64,000 bases of DNA from Mycobacterium gordonae (GCF_017086405.1 NZ_CP070973.1:3504739-3568738); one strand, 5' to 3'; counted from the first letter of the stretch, positions 29,010 through 39,490 are shown. Notes: generated from the letters alone by a model not told the origin. Program-made: numbers and translations.

Positions 29010-29216
29010 CTAGATGGCGGTTACGCCGACCGCCTGTGGGCCCTTGTTCCCCTGGGTGATTTCGTCGAACTGAACTCGTTGATTTTCCTCAAGAGAACGG
29101 AAGCCACCCCCCTGAATTTCGGAATAGTGGACGAACACATCCTTTTCGCCGCTGTCAGGGGTGATAAAACCAAAGCCCTTCTCCGCATTGAACCACTTCA
29201 CAGTGCCCTGTGTCAT
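29010..29216 (-). CDS. cold-shock protein (CspA family)
   Basis: A 68-residue single OB-fold RNA chaperone. Both RNA-binding motifs are present: KGFGFI (RNP1) near residue 13 and VFVHYSEI (RNP2) near 27. It starts with [11 protein letters not shown] and ends [10 protein letters not shown]. It would melt mRNA structure at low temperature or under stress. ATG 29216 follows GAGAGAAG. Length and sequence match mycobacterial CspA/CspB. Confidence 0.95.
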   Translation of the reverse strand: MTQGTVKWFNAEKGFGFITPDSGEKDVFVHYSEIQGGGFRSLEENQRVQFDEITQGNKGPQAVGVTAI

Positions 29217-29403
29217 ATAAACTTCTCTCTCTTCAAGCGGACGTAATGAGCTACACCCATAATTCAACGTAACAGATGGGAAAGTAGAGGGGGCGCCGGT
29301 AGCGCAACTGAATCTGCCACCCGGGCATCGACGCCGCGGCCTCTCCGCTGCACCGTGGCCTGCTCGGCCGATACTTCCGCTACCGCCCGTAGCGCAATAA
29401 GCT

Positions 29404-31608
29404 ATGCGGATGACGAGCGTGGGTGACGGCAGGTATCTGCATACCTGCCCGTTGTGTGAAGCGATGTGCGGCTTGGATGTTCGGATTCAGGACGGGAAGG
29501 TCGCCAGCATTCGCGGCAATCGCGAAGACGTGTGGAGCCGCGGGCACATCTGCCCGAAGGGCGCTTCGCTGGCGGCTCTGCATGACGACCCCGACCGGAT
29601 TCGCCAGCCGCTGGTCAAGGTCGGTGGGCAGTGGCAGGAGGTCGGCTGGGACGTCGCCTTTCGGCGCTGCACCGAATTGCTGACACCGGTGATCCGCGCA
29701 CACGGGATCGGTGCCGTCACGGCCTACACCGGCAATCCGCTGGCACACTCGTTCTCGCTGGCCCGGTATGCCGGCGTGCTGCTGGGCATGTCGGGCATCC
29801 CGGTCACCTATTCGCCGGGCACGGTCGACCAGTGGCCGAAGAACCTGTCGTCACACCTGATGTACGGCGGCTGGTGGAACTTCCCGGTGCCCGACGTCGA
29901 ACGCACCGACCTGCTGGTCATCATGGGCGCCAACCCCGCCGCATCACAGGGCTCACTGCTGGCGGCACCGAATGTGATGGGGCTGATCGACGCGATTCGT
30001 AAGCGCGGCAAGGTGATTGTGATCGATCCGGTACGGACCCGCACTGCCGATCACGCCGATGAGTGGTTACCGATCGTGCCCGGCACCGACGCGGCGCTGC
30101 TGCTTGCCGTCACTCACACACTGTTCGATGAGGATCTGGTCGCGCCCGGTCCCCACGTCGACGGCGTGGAGACCATGCGCAGGGTCGCCGCGGAGTGGCC
30201 GCCGCGCCGGGTCAGCGCCGTCACCGGCATCGACGAAGACCGCATTCGGGAGTTGGCCCGGGAACTGGCCGGTACCGGTAAGTCGGTCGTGTACGGCCGT
30301 ATTGGTCTGTGCAATCAGGAATTCGGCAGTCTGGCCAGCTGGCTGGTCGACGTGGTCAATATCCTGATCGGACACTTCGACACTCCGGGCGGCGCGATGT
30401 TCCCGCGGCCGGCGGCCTGGTCCATCACCACCCAGTCACTGCCGGGCCTCGAAGACGGCGCGCCCGAGTTCGGCCGCTGGCACACTCGGGTGCGCGGCGC
30501 GAAGGAGGTGCTCGGGCAGGTCCCGGTGTCGTGCATGGTCGAAGAGATCGCGACGCCGGGGGAGGGACAGCTCAAGGCGCTGATCACAATCGCCGGTAAC
30601 CCAGTGCTCTCCTCGCCCGGCGGCGACCGGCTCGACGAGGCGCTGCCGATGCTGGACGCCATGATCTCCGTTGATAATTGGCTGAACGAGACCACTCGTC
30701 ATGCCGATGTGATCCTGCCTGGCCTGTCACCTCTCGAGCAGCCGCATCACGATGATCTGTTGCTGCAGTTCGCGATTCGCAGCTTCGCCAACTACTCCGC
30801 CCCGGTGTTCGATCCGGGTGAGCGGCCGCATGAGTGGGAGATCTTGATCCGCCTGACCGGACTGTGCACCGGCACTCCGGCAGAGGATGTCGACGTCGCC
30901 GCGATTGACGACGGCTTCTTCGACTATCTGGCGTTCACCAAGGGGCTGGACGGCGCGACCATCCGCCGGCTCTATGATCACGGCGGTCCGGAGCGGATGC
31001 TGGACCTGACCTTGCGCACGGGTCCCTTCGGCGACCGCTATGGCGATAACCCGGGCGGCCTCACCCTCGAGCGGCTCAAGGTCAACCCGAACGGGATCGA
31101 CTTCGGCCCGATGGTGCCGCAACTGCCCGATATTCTCGGCACATCGGACAAGAAGATCAGGCTCGCACCGCAGTACCTGTTGGACGATCTGTCCAGGCTG
31201 GCCGAGCGGCTGCACCGCCCTGCCGATCCACTGGTGCTTGTCAATCGCCGGCACCTTCGGTCGAACAACTCATGGCTGCACAACGTGCCAGCGCTGATGA
31301 AGGGCAGAGATCGCTGCACGCTGCTGATGCACCCGCAGGATGCGGCGCGCTGCCACGTCACCGACGAGGACATCGTCACCGTCAAGTCGGAGTCCGGTGA
31401 GATCAAGGTGCCGGTCGAGATCACCGACGCGATCAAGCCGGGGGTGGTGTCGATGCCACACGGCTGGGGTCACGGTAAGCCGGGGACCCGGTTGTCGGTG
31501 GCCAACAGCTCACCAGGGGTCAACACCAACGTGCTCGCCCCGCCGACCTTGGTCGACGAGCCGTCGGGCAACGGCGTTCTCAATGGGATCCCGGTCACCG
31601 TCAGCTGA
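29404..31608 (+). CDS. molybdopterin (bis-MGD) oxidoreductase, Rv0197-like
   Basis: A 734-residue cytosolic enzyme of the formate-dehydrogenase/nitrate-reductase superfamily. An N-terminal 4Fe-4S motif uses Cys15, Cys18, Cys22 and Cys50 (CPLCEAMC ... GHICPKG). The cofactor domains follow ([46 protein letters not shown]), and the C-terminal MopB-binding domain ends in [27 protein letters not shown]. It lacks a twin-Arg signal and no partner subunits are adjacent. The substrate is unknown. A second ATG at 29410 is equally possible. Confidence 0.88.
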   Translation: MRMTSVGDGRYLHTCPLCEAMCGLDVRIQDGKVASIRGNREDVWSRGHICPKGASLAALHDDPDRIRQPLVKVGGQWQEVGWDVAFRRCTELLTPVIRAHGIGAVTAYTGNPLAHSFSLARYAGVLLGMSGIPVTYSPGTVDQWPKNLSSHLMYGGWWNFPVPDVERTDLLVIMGANPAASQGSLLAAPNVMGLIDAIRKRGKVIVIDPVRTRTADHADEWLPIVPGTDAALLLAVTHTLFDEDLVAPGPHVDGVETMRRVAAEWPPRRVSAVTGIDEDRIRELARELAGTGKSVVYGRIGLCNQEFGSLASWLVDVVNILIGHFDTPGGAMFPRPAAWSITTQSLPGLEDGAPEFGRWHTRVRGAKEVLGQVPVSCMVEEIATPGEGQLKALITIAGNPVLSSPGGDRLDEALPMLDAMISVDNWLNETTRHADVILPGLSPLEQPHHDDLLLQFAIRSFANYSAPVFDPGERPHEWEILIRLTGLCTGTPAEDVDVAAIDDGFFDYLAFTKGLDGATIRRLYDHGGPERMLDLTLRTGPFGDRYGDNPGGLTLERLKVNPNGIDFGPMVPQLPDILGTSDKKIRLAPQYLLDDLSRLAERLHRPADPLVLVNRRHLRSNNSWLHNVPALMKGRDRCTLLMHPQDAARCHVTDEDIVTVKSESGEIKVPVEITDAIKPGVVSMPHGWGHGKPGTRLSVANSSPGVNTNVLAPPTLVDEPSGNGVLNGIPVTVS

Positions 31609-31680
31609 TCGCGGTAGACCAGTTGCGCGGTACTCCCGCAACAGCTCGGCCGGACGGCCTGCGACCACGTCCGCGCAGCG

Positions 31681-31845
31681 CTAAGCGCGTTTGCTGATCA
31701 CCTGATCTGCCGCGGCCCGCATCTGGTCGGACAGCCGAAGTAAATCGTGCTCGCCGACTCCGTTCGGCAGCGTGTAGGCCACTTGACGCAATTCGACGGC
31801 GTAGTTGCGCAACTGCTGGCGGAGTCGCGTCTCGATTGTCGGCAT
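31681..31845 (-). CDS. small hypothetical helical protein (54 aa)
   Basis: A 54-residue protein of mostly helical character (TRLRQQLRNYAVELRQVAYTL and HDLLRLSDQMRAAADQVISKRA). AGGAGG lies four bases before ATG 31845, an excellent ribosome-binding site. No family is recognised; it may be a small regulator or protein-binding partner. Confidence 0.7.
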   Translation of the reverse strand: MPTIETRLRQQLRNYAVELRQVAYTLPNGVGEHDLLRLSDQMRAAADQVISKRA

Positions 31846-32073
31846 GACGCCTCCTAGTGGTGGGACTGGTCCGGGCACCCCTCTGATCACCGGCCTCCTC
31901 GAATCTATGCTCTCGTCGGCGTTGTCCGCGACGCGGGCGGCGCGGTGTTTACCAGACATTGACGGCTCATTTACAGCCCGGACTTGTTCGGCGCCACCCG
32001 ACGACACCCGACGCGCCGCGGTCGCTCAGACGGTTGTTAGCTGAGGGTGCCTGCGGCGGCCCGACGCGGCAAC

Positions 32074-32274
32074 TCAGTCGGATGCCTCCAACTCGTCATC
32101 GATCACCACCGTTTCCTGCTGCTCCTGCCAGTCCGCAGGACTCGCTTCCAGCGGCAACTCGCCGGGTTGGCCCGCATATTCGTCATCCTCGGGCGAATCC
32201 ACCGTTGACCGCAGCTGTTCAGCTGCGTCGGCGATGGGCACGTCGTCGGGGAAGGTGTCGTCGCGCTCGGGCAT
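32074..32274 (-). CDS. small acidic hypothetical protein (66 aa)
   Basis: A strongly acidic 66-residue protein ([21 protein letters not shown] ... [13 protein letters not shown]). It looks intrinsically disordered, with about one third Asp/Glu. Similar acidic proteins occur next to signalling genes in mycobacteria but the function is unknown. It is divergent from the PknF-like kinase gene, with about 100 bp between starts. Confidence 0.65.
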   Translation of the reverse strand: MPERDDTFPDDVPIADAAEQLRSTVDSPEDDEYAGQPGELPLEASPADWQEQQETVVIDDELEASD

Positions 32275-32376
32275 GGACGCCAAACTACCCGTTGTCCGGC
32301 GGTGAAAACGCCAAGCATGTCCGTGCACAGGCCCATCGTCGGTTTCCGGGATCGTCGTGCGGGCTACTATGCGGCC

Positions 32377-33765
32377 ATGGCGCTCGACGAAGGATCGACG
32401 TTTGCCGGGTACACCGTCATCAAGCGGCTGGGATCCGGCGGGATGGGTGAGGTCTATCTGGCCAAGCACCCCCGGCTGCCCCGCCAGGACGCGCTCAAGG
32501 TCCTCAAGGCGGAGGTGTCGGCCGACACGGAGTACCGCGACCGGTTTCACCGCGAAGCCGACACCGCGGCCACGCTGTGGCACCCGCACATCGTCGCGGT
32601 GCACGACCGCGGCGAGGCCGACGGTCAGCTGTGGATCGACATGGACTACGTCGACGGCACCGACGCGGGGGAGTTGCTTGAGGAGCGCTACCCGAACGGG
32701 ATGCCCGGCCCGGAAGTGGTCGAGATCATCACCGCGGTCGCCGAGGCGCTCGATTATGCGCATTTGCACAAGCTGCTGCATCGCGACGTCAAGCCCGCGA
32801 ACATCCTGATCGCCCAACCGGACTCACCGGACCGGCGGATCCTGTTGGCCGATTTCGGCATCGCGGGTCTGGTGGGGGAATCGACGGGATTGACCGCGAC
32901 CAACATGACGGTGGGAACCGTGGCCTACGCGGCGCCCGAGCAGTTGATGGGCAACGACCTCGACGGGCGGGCCGATCAGTACGCGCTTGCCGCCTCGGCG
33001 TATCAGCTGCTCACCGGTTCGCCTCCGTTTCAGCACACCAATCCTGCGGTGGTGATCAGCCAACACCTCAGCGCCTCGCCCCCCGCCATCAGCGAGCGCA
33101 GTCCTGAACTGTCGAATCTCGACCCGGTCTTCGCCAAGGCGCTCGCCAAGGACCCCAAGGATCGTTACCTGCGCTGCATCGATTTTGCGCGTGCCCTCAG
33201 CCACAACCTGGGCGGAGCCGGAGATCCAGACGAGACGAGCCTGTCCCTGTCCGCCGCCGGAGCGCCCGCGTCCAAGCGCTCGCTGCTGCGTCCCGCTGTC
33301 ATCGTGCCGGCGCTACTGGGGATCCTGCTGGTCGTTGCGGTCGTCTTCGCACTCCAGGAGTACCTGCGTGCGGATCAGGAAGAGCGTGCGACGCCCCGCT
33401 CGCAACCGCCGGCGAGCACCTCGGTGCCGGCTTCCACCACGGGGGCGGGGGTCGCCCCAACCGTGACGTCCGCTCCGGAGATCCCGGTCGTCGCAATCGG
33501 CGCCGACTGTTTCCCGCTCGGCAGCCTCGGCACCACGAAGACGGGCGCGACGGCTTACTGCTCGATGATCCAGGGCACGAACACCAGCATCTGGTCGCTG
33601 ACCGAAGGCACCGCGGCCAGCCCGACTGTCAGCGCCACTCTCGAACCGAATGAGACGCCGGCGCCCAGTGAGCAGGAGACGCCGGTTCGCGTCTGCATGG
33701 AACAAACCGGGCAGACCCGGTTGCAGTGCCTGCAGGAAATCCGCCGCGGCAACGGCCGGCCCTGA
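32377..33765 (+). CDS. pknF: transmembrane Ser/Thr protein kinase, PknF-like
   Basis: A 462-residue receptor-type kinase. The kinase domain (about 10-270) has GSGGMGEV, the ATP-binding Lys41 in ALKVLK, the catalytic [10 protein letters not shown] loop, DFG and APEQ. A single membrane helix follows at about 305-327 ([20 protein letters not shown]), then an external Thr/Pro-rich linker and a small Cys-containing domain. In M. tuberculosis, PknF (Rv1746) is next to the Rv1747 exporter and phosphorylates its FHA region. Here an Rv1747-like gene lies 1.9 kb downstream, separated by two minus-strand genes. The symbol is by resemblance and context. Confidence 0.82.
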   Translation: MALDEGSTFAGYTVIKRLGSGGMGEVYLAKHPRLPRQDALKVLKAEVSADTEYRDRFHREADTAATLWHPHIVAVHDRGEADGQLWIDMDYVDGTDAGELLEERYPNGMPGPEVVEIITAVAEALDYAHLHKLLHRDVKPANILIAQPDSPDRRILLADFGIAGLVGESTGLTATNMTVGTVAYAAPEQLMGNDLDGRADQYALAASAYQLLTGSPPFQHTNPAVVISQHLSASPPAISERSPELSNLDPVFAKALAKDPKDRYLRCIDFARALSHNLGGAGDPDETSLSLSAAGAPASKRSLLRPAVIVPALLGILLVVAVVFALQEYLRADQEERATPRSQPPASTSVPASTTGAGVAPTVTSAPEIPVVAIGADCFPLGSLGTTKTGATAYCSMIQGTNTSIWSLTEGTAASPTVSATLEPNETPAPSEQETPVRVCMEQTGQTRLQCLQEIRRGNGRP

Positions 33766-33773
33766 AAGGGGAG

Positions 33774-34097
33774 CTAGACGCACCCGCTGACACTGATGCG
33801 CCGGCCTACGTTCGCGCACACGTTGATGTTCGGGGCCGGCGGCGGGGGCGGCGGGTAGTCCTCCGGCAATGGCGCGTAGTCCGTGGGCGGTGGGGCATAG
33901 GGGGCGACGGCGTCGGCGATGTTGGTGCATCCGCTGACCGAAATGCGCCGTCCGGCATTGACGCACACATCGGCCACCGCCGCTCCGGATGGCACCGTGA
34001 TGGCGGCGAACACCTCTGGCGCAGCGGTGATGGCGAGCGCCGTGATGGCGATCGCACCGCCGGTTCGCCGCCAGGAACTCAGGTGCTGCGGGCGCAT
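33774..34097 (-). CDS. secreted small protein with a duplicated Cys motif
   Basis: A 107-residue exported protein. The signal peptide is RTGGAIAITALAITAAPEVFAA, with a likely cleavage near residue 30. The mature part holds two copies of a block (DVCVNAGRRISVSGC and NVCANVGRRISVSGC) joined by a Pro-rich linker (APPPTDYAPLPEDYPPPPPPAP). The copies carry two Cys each, suggesting disulfide-linked loops. AAGGAG precedes ATG 34097. No known family is recognised; it sits between the kinase and the DUF1254 gene. Confidence 0.7.
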   Translation of the reverse strand: MRPQHLSSWRRTGGAIAITALAITAAPEVFAAITVPSGAAVADVCVNAGRRISVSGCTNIADAVAPYAPPPTDYAPLPEDYPPPPPPAPNINVCANVGRRISVSGCV

Positions 34098-34143
34098 GCA
34101 GATCTCCTTCCGGTGGGCGTACAGCATATTCGCGTGCGGCGTG

Positions 34144-35445
34144 TCAGACCCGGCGAACCGGCGGCGCGGACCAGCGGCCGGTGATGACCTCCGGCCGGGG
34201 TGCGTACAGCCGCATTGTCACTCCAATGGGGCCGCGGGGAGCGGGTAGCCAGTTGTCCGCCCGCTCCGGTCCGGGGTTCTCGTGCTGGATATAGATGTCG
34301 AGCGAGCCGTCGTCATTGTGACGCAGTGGGTCGCGGTCGCCGATCGCGAACCGGTTCAGCTCGTTGGCCACCTGGAATCCGTCCGCGTCGTACATGGTGA
34401 TCGACCAGAAAGCGTCCACGGGCGGTAGCTTGCCCGCGTCGAAGTGGATGACGTAGTCGTTGTCACCAGTGACCGGGCTCCCGTCGGCATCGGCGCCCAG
34501 TAGGGGATAGACCGCGTCTTCGGGCGGGTTGGCCCCCAGACCGATCAGGGCTACCACCGCTCGGCGGAAGTAGTTGTTGCCGTATACCCCCATGCCCTCG
34601 CCGAGGCTGATCCAGCCGTTCACGCTGGCCGCCAGCCGGGGGCCCGCCGCCAGCATGTCCGCCAGGGCGTCGTGTCGGCCCTGTTCGATCTGCACCAGCT
34701 GCTCGGCGCTGAATCGCTGGGCGTCGAACGGCTCGCCGCATCGGATGCCGAGCAGGGCGAGCCGGGCGAGGATGGAGAAGTCGGTCGGATGGGGTGGATT
34801 GACCCGCAGCAGTTCGGCGGCATAGGAGAAATAGTCGACGGCGCTCATGCCGTTGACTATTTTCAGCGGTTCGGTGTTGACGTCGTAGTTCGGATCGGGC
34901 TCGATCGCAGACTGCGGGCCGGTGATGCGGTAGCCGTCCTGAATCTTGTGCACCGCGGGGTAATCGTCCGGACCGTTGGTCTGGGTACGACCGATCAGCC
35001 AGACGTAGGGAGTCGGCGCAATTATGGCGGTTGCGCCCGCAGCCTGCTGCCCGGTGTAACCCGGCCCGATGATCACCAGATCGAGGGGTCCGGTGCCGGT
35101 GGTCCGCTTGCCGGGATTGGCGAACACATCGGACCACATGTCCAGCATCGGCAGCATGTAGAAGCGATCGTCGGTGTCGTCGGCGTGCAGGCTGACCGGG
35201 CCGTTGCTCAGATCGAGCCAGGCGATCGAGTAGAGCGTGTCGAAGTTCGGCCGCACCACCGAACGGAACTCCGCAGGCGGGAACGCCCGCAAGTGGGAGA
35301 ACTGGTTGGGCGGGCCGAAACCGGGCCGCGAGCCGGGTGCCGAGTTGAACGCCTGCAACCGGGTGACGTCCATGGTGACCAGCGGGTAGAAATACACGAA
35401 CGCTTCGTAGCTCAAGGTGCGCAGATCGTCGGATAAGGTGGTCAA
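34144..35445 (-). CDS. DUF1254/DUF1214-domain protein
   Basis: A 433-residue protein. The N-terminal DUF1254 module reads YEAFVYFYPLVTMDVTRLQA ... VRPNFDTLYSIAWLDLSNGPV; the C-terminal DUF1214 module reads DYVIHFDAGKLPPVDAFWSITMYDADGFQVANELNRFAIGDRD. Such proteins are common in mycobacteria and their function is not established. No signal peptide is evident. TTG 35445 follows AAGGAGAGAAC. It is divergent from the Rv1747-like gene. Confidence 0.87.
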   Translation of the reverse strand: MTTLSDDLRTLSYEAFVYFYPLVTMDVTRLQAFNSAPGSRPGFGPPNQFSHLRAFPPAEFRSVVRPNFDTLYSIAWLDLSNGPVSLHADDTDDRFYMLPMLDMWSDVFANPGKRTTGTGPLDLVIIGPGYTGQQAAGATAIIAPTPYVWLIGRTQTNGPDDYPAVHKIQDGYRITGPQSAIEPDPNYDVNTEPLKIVNGMSAVDYFSYAAELLRVNPPHPTDFSILARLALLGIRCGEPFDAQRFSAEQLVQIEQGRHDALADMLAAGPRLAASVNGWISLGEGMGVYGNNYFRRAVVALIGLGANPPEDAVYPLLGADADGSPVTGDNDYVIHFDAGKLPPVDAFWSITMYDADGFQVANELNRFAIGDRDPLRHNDDGSLDIYIQHENPGPERADNWLPAPRGPIGVTMRLYAPRPEVITGRWSAPPVRRV

Positions 35446-35630
35446 GTTCTCTCCTTCGGCCGGATGCGCCAGCGGATTGAAGGATAGAACTCAGCAGATC
35501 GAAATGTCAGCGTTCGCAGCGGCTTCGGGGGCCACCGCGTGCGGCTGACGAGCCCCGCCCGGTTACCCGCCCGGCTACATACGACGTCCTGCTTCTTTAG
35601 TTGGCGTCCCTGCCGATAAAGTTGGTTGCG

Positions 35631-38213
35631 ATGACTCAAACAGCCGCCCCGCCTGTGCTGACCGTGCGGTACGACGGAGCCGAACGCACCTTCGCAGCAG
35701 GCCACGACGTCGTCATTGGCCGTGATCTGCGCGCGGATGTCCGTGTTGCACACCCTTTGATTTCGCGCGTGCACCTCCTGCTTCGCTACGACCAGGGTCG
35801 ATGGGTCGCTATCGACAACGGCAGCCTCAACGGCCTGTACGTCAACAACCGCCGCGTGCCGGTCGTCGACATCCAGGACGGTCAGCGCGTCAACATCGGC
35901 AACCCGGACGGACCGGCGCTCGACTTCGAAGTCGGCCGGCGCAACCAGGGCTCGGTCGGACGCCCCCCGGCGACGACTGCCATGGCGATCCCGTCGCGAC
36001 CCAGCGGACCCATTCCAGCTCAAGGCGGGCCGCCGAGCGGCGCCAATTGGGGCGGCCCCCCGCAACAACATCCGTCCACCGCGCGGATGCCGGCAGCGAC
36101 CCCGGGCCAGCCACCGTCGGGTCCGCAGCCCCGTTACCCGTCGGGCCCCCAGCCGATGCAGCAGCCGGCACCGCAGATCTACCGGTCCTCGGCGCAACAA
36201 CAGCCGCCCCCGGTGATCGGTCGCACCGCCGAGGCGGGCAGCCGGACCTCGATGATGAAGATCCTGCGCCCGGGCAAGGCGGGCGACCTGCCACCCGGTG
36301 CGGTCAAGATCGGGCGCGCCGACGACAACGACATCGTCATCCCCGAGGTGCTGGCCTCCCGGCACCACGCCACGCTGATCCCGACCCCTGGCGGTACGGA
36401 GATCCGCGACAACCGCAGCATCAACGGCACGTTCGTCAACGGCACCCGGGTCGAATCGGCGATGCTGCGTGACGGCGACGTGGTCACCATCGGCAACATC
36501 GACCTCGTCTTCGCCAACGGCGCGCTGTCCCGCCGTGAAGAGAGCCTGCTGGAGACTCGCACCGGCGGTCTCGACGTCCGCGGCGTGACGTGGACGATCG
36601 AGGGCAACAAGACCCTGCTGGACAACATTTCGCTGACCGCGCGGCCGGGCATGCTCACGGCCGTCATCGGTCCCTCCGGTGCCGGCAAGTCGACCTTCGC
36701 CAAACTGGTCGCCGGATACACGCACCCGACCAGCGGCACCGTGTCGTTCGAGGGACACAACGTGCACGCCGAGTACGCCTCGTTGCGGAGCAGGATCGGT
36801 ATGGTCCCGCAGGACGACGTGGTGCATGGGCAGTTGACGGTGAAGCAGGCGCTGATGTACGCCGCCGAGCTGCGGTTGCCACCCGACACCACCAAAGAGG
36901 ACCGCGAACAGGTGGTTGCCCGGGTGCTCGAGGAACTCGAGATGACCAAGCACCTCGAGACGCGAGTCGACAAGCTCTCGGGCGGTCAGCGTAAGCGTGC
37001 CTCGGTGGCGCTGGAGCTGCTCACCGGGCCGTCACTGCTGATCCTCGACGAGCCGACCTCCGGCCTGGACCCGGCCCTGGACCGCCAGGTCATGACCATG
37101 CTGCGCCAGCTGGCCGACGCCGGTCGCGTGGTGCTGGTGGTCACGCACTCGCTGACCTACCTGGACGTCTGCGACCAGGTGCTATTGCTGGCGCCCGGGG
37201 GCAAGACGGCGTTCTGCGGGCCACCCAGCCAGATCGGTCCGTCGATGGGAACCACCAACTGGGCCGACATCTTCAGCTCGGTGGCCGAAGACCCGGATGG
37301 TGCCAAGGCCCGGTATCTGGCGCAGACGGGTCCGCCGCCCCCGGTACCACCGACGGAGAAACCCGCCGAGTTGGGCGAGGCGGCGCACACCAGCCTGGTC
37401 CGGCAGTTCTCCACGATTGCCCGACGGCAGTTACGGCTGATCATCTCCGACCGCGGCTACTTCATCTTCCTGGCGATACTGCCGTTCATCATGGGTTCGT
37501 TGTCCATGTCGGTGCCCGGCGACGTCGGATTCAACGCGCCGCCACTGACGAGTGACGCACCCACCGAGCCGGCGCAGATTCTGGTGCTGCTCAACGTCGG
37601 AGCGGTCTTCATGGGGACGGCGCTGACCATCCGCGACCTCATCGGTGAGCGGGCGATCTTCCTGCGCGAGCAGGCGGTCGGGCTGTCTACCACCGCCTAC
37701 CTGCTGGCCAAGGTGTGCGTCTACACCATCCTGGCGCTCGTCCAGTCCGCGATCGTGACGGTGATCGCGCTACTCGGCAAGCCCGGTCCGAAGGCCAGCG
37801 CCGTGGTGCTGGGAAGTCCAGCTCTGGAATTGTATGTGGACATCGCGGCGACGACCGTCGCCTCGGCCATGCTCGGGCTGGTGCTGTCGTCGCTGGCCAA
37901 GACCAGTGAGCAGATCATGCCGCTGCTGGTGGTGGCGGTCATGTCCCAGCTGGTGTTCTCCGGCGGCATGATTCCCGTGACGAACCGCTTCGGGCTGGAT
38001 CAGATGTCGTGGGTGACCCCGGCGAGGTGGGGTTTCGCCACATCGGCGTCGACCATCGACCTGACCAAACTCTGTCCGGTGCCGCAGGTCCCCAAGGATG
38101 CGCACTGGAAACACACGGCCGGGGCGTGGACGTTCGACATGGCGATGCTGGTGGTGCTCAGCATTTTCTACCTCAGCTTCGTGCGCTGGAAGATCCGCCT
38201 CAAGAGCGGCTGA
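35631..38213 (+). CDS. FHA-domain ABC exporter, Rv1747-like
   Basis: An 860-residue fused ABC half-transporter. Two FHA phosphothreonine-binding domains are present: the first at about 10-100 (VIGRDLRADVRVAHPLISRVH), the second at about 210-300 (IGRADDNDIVIPEVLASRHH). They are joined by a Pro/Gln-rich linker. The ATPase follows (Walker A GPSGAGKST near 350; LSGGQRKRASVALELLTGPSLLILDEPTSGLDPAL), then an ABC-2 type membrane domain with six helices. The M. tuberculosis homologue is regulated by PknF phosphorylation of the linker and is linked to cell-envelope lipid export. The 3' end overlaps the minus-strand gene at 38168 by 46 bp. Confidence 0.9.
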   Translation: MTQTAAPPVLTVRYDGAERTFAAGHDVVIGRDLRADVRVAHPLISRVHLLLRYDQGRWVAIDNGSLNGLYVNNRRVPVVDIQDGQRVNIGNPDGPALDFEVGRRNQGSVGRPPATTAMAIPSRPSGPIPAQGGPPSGANWGGPPQQHPSTARMPAATPGQPPSGPQPRYPSGPQPMQQPAPQIYRSSAQQQPPPVIGRTAEAGSRTSMMKILRPGKAGDLPPGAVKIGRADDNDIVIPEVLASRHHATLIPTPGGTEIRDNRSINGTFVNGTRVESAMLRDGDVVTIGNIDLVFANGALSRREESLLETRTGGLDVRGVTWTIEGNKTLLDNISLTARPGMLTAVIGPSGAGKSTFAKLVAGYTHPTSGTVSFEGHNVHAEYASLRSRIGMVPQDDVVHGQLTVKQALMYAAELRLPPDTTKEDREQVVARVLEELEMTKHLETRVDKLSGGQRKRASVALELLTGPSLLILDEPTSGLDPALDRQVMTMLRQLADAGRVVLVVTHSLTYLDVCDQVLLLAPGGKTAFCGPPSQIGPSMGTTNWADIFSSVAEDPDGAKARYLAQTGPPPPVPPTEKPAELGEAAHTSLVRQFSTIARRQLRLIISDRGYFIFLAILPFIMGSLSMSVPGDVGFNAPPLTSDAPTEPAQILVLLNVGAVFMGTALTIRDLIGERAIFLREQAVGLSTTAYLLAKVCVYTILALVQSAIVTVIALLGKPGPKASAVVLGSPALELYVDIAATTVASAMLGLVLSSLAKTSEQIMPLLVVAVMSQLVFSGGMIPVTNRFGLDQMSWVTPARWGFATSASTIDLTKLCPVPQVPKDAHWKHTAGAWTFDMAMLVVLSIFYLSFVRWKIRLKSG

Positions 38214-38416
38214 CCACCGCTGAGGGTCTTGGTCTCCCATTCTGACCCGACGTTCGCCAGCAGCAGCGCGAACAGCACTCCGGCCGCGGTGACCGGAAGG
38301 CCGAGGTAGAGCATCCAGCCTCCCGGAAGGCCGGCCCGGCTGAGCATCACGTAGTGCAGGAGCAGCACCACCGCGACGGCCCAGCCGGCCAGCAGCACGA
38401 CGACTTTCGTCTTCAT
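38168..38416 (-). CDS. small two-TM membrane protein
   Basis: An 82-residue protein with two hydrophobic helices (VVVLLAGWAVAVVLLLHYVML and WMLYLGLPVTAAGVLFALLLANV) and a basic tail. The last 15 codons are antisense to the end of the Rv1747-like gene. ATG 38416 or GTG 38428 is the start. Its spacing of 12 bp to the M48 peptidase stop suggests co-transcription with the peptidase. The function is unknown. Confidence 0.65.
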   Translation of the reverse strand: MKTKVVVLLAGWAVAVVLLLHYVMLSRAGLPGGWMLYLGLPVTAAGVLFALLLANVGSEWETKTLSGGQPLLRRIFQRTKLR

Positions 38417-38428
38417 TGCCGGGCGCAC

Positions 38429-39319
38429 CTACCTGGGCCAGGGGGAGTGGGCGGGTGCTGGCCACTGCGGTGCCGGCGCCGGTTGCCGGGGCCGGAAGAA
38501 CAAGGCGCCCGCGACCGCGCGGTTGCGCAGGGCCGATGCGCGCCAGGTGTTCACCGGGTGTGACGCCAGCGCGTTGGACAGCCACACGAAGAAGCCGGTC
38601 TCCGAGCCGGCGCGGTCGGCCATGCCGTCGAAGTCGACCCAGCGCAATAGGTATTTGCCCGCGCTCAACACGCCGATGGCACGGCGGGCGCCTTCCGGGC
38701 GGAACGCATAGCCGTAGTTGTCGGCCGTGTACTCCATGGATCGGGACAGGGCCTGTCCGAGGAACGGAATTTTCATGGCCAGCTGACTGAGCTGGCGCCA
38801 ATACGACGCGTGGCCGGCCGCGATGTGGCCCACCTCGTGGCCGATGACGAAGGCCAGCGCCTCGGGATCGCGAGCCTGACCGCCGACCTCGAAGAGGTCG
38901 CTGTAGACCACGACGTAGCGGCGGAAGCCGTGCCCGCTGGCGAAGGCGTTGATCTGGCCGTTGCCAAGCACGACGTAGGCATCCGGCACCTCGGGCAGGC
39001 CGAACCGCTGGGCCGCCTCGACGACCAGCCAATAGCCCTCGGGGAACTGGGTGGGCGACATCTTCACGCCGTTCGTCCGCTGCCGCCCATAGTTCAGCCC
39101 GCGGGCGAGGAACAGTACGAGCGGCGTGGCCAGCACAGACAGCCACAGCAGGCTGGCTTTGCCGGAGAGCACCACCGCGGACGCGATCAGATACAGCACG
39201 ACGCTGGAAGCGATCACCAGGACGAGCAGTGCGATCTCCCACGGGTGGCGCCTCGGTTGGTCGCGGAAGCCGCTCGGCGGGTGCGGGTGGTAGTGGGTCG
39301 GTGAATCGACAATGGCCAT
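38429..39319 (-). CDS. M48-family membrane zinc metallopeptidase
   Basis: A 296-residue peptidase. Two hydrophobic helices near residues 28-75 anchor it. The zinc site is HEVGH at about 160-164, with the third ligand in EYTADNYG about 40 residues later. FASGHGFRRYVVVYSDLFE precedes the active site. It resembles HtpX/Ste24-type quality-control proteases, though with a reduced membrane domain. The start ATG 39319 gives a proline-rich cytosolic N-terminus. Confidence 0.9.
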   Translation of the reverse strand: MAIVDSPTHYHPHPPSGFRDQPRRHPWEIALLVLVIASSVVLYLIASAVVLSGKASLLWLSVLATPLVLFLARGLNYGRQRTNGVKMSPTQFPEGYWLVVEAAQRFGLPEVPDAYVVLGNGQINAFASGHGFRRYVVVYSDLFEVGGQARDPEALAFVIGHEVGHIAAGHASYWRQLSQLAMKIPFLGQALSRSMEYTADNYGYAFRPEGARRAIGVLSAGKYLLRWVDFDGMADRAGSETGFFVWLSNALASHPVNTWRASALRNRAVAGALFFRPRQPAPAPQWPAPAHSPWPR

Positions 39320-39490
39320 GACGGTCGCTGGACTCCTGAAGTCGGTCTGCGCCCGGGCGGATGCTGGGCGATATCAGGATCGGCAGCAACCCTTGAAAGG
39401 TTCTCCAAGGATTCTTGGAATGCTGGTCAGCGCGGTGGCCCGGCAGCAGCCGGTGACCTGCGTCATCGCCGGCTTTCCTATCATTCCGTT

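Noticed and set aside
28762..29013. 83-codon plus-strand frame between the small DUF6307-like gene and the cold-shock gene
   Set aside because: No domain, no ribosome-binding site, and it overlaps the starts of both flanking minus-strand transcripts.
37770..39389. 539-codon open frame on the minus strand
   Set aside because: It overlaps the M48 peptidase in another frame and the end of the Rv1747-like gene; its translation is Arg/Pro-rich without domains.
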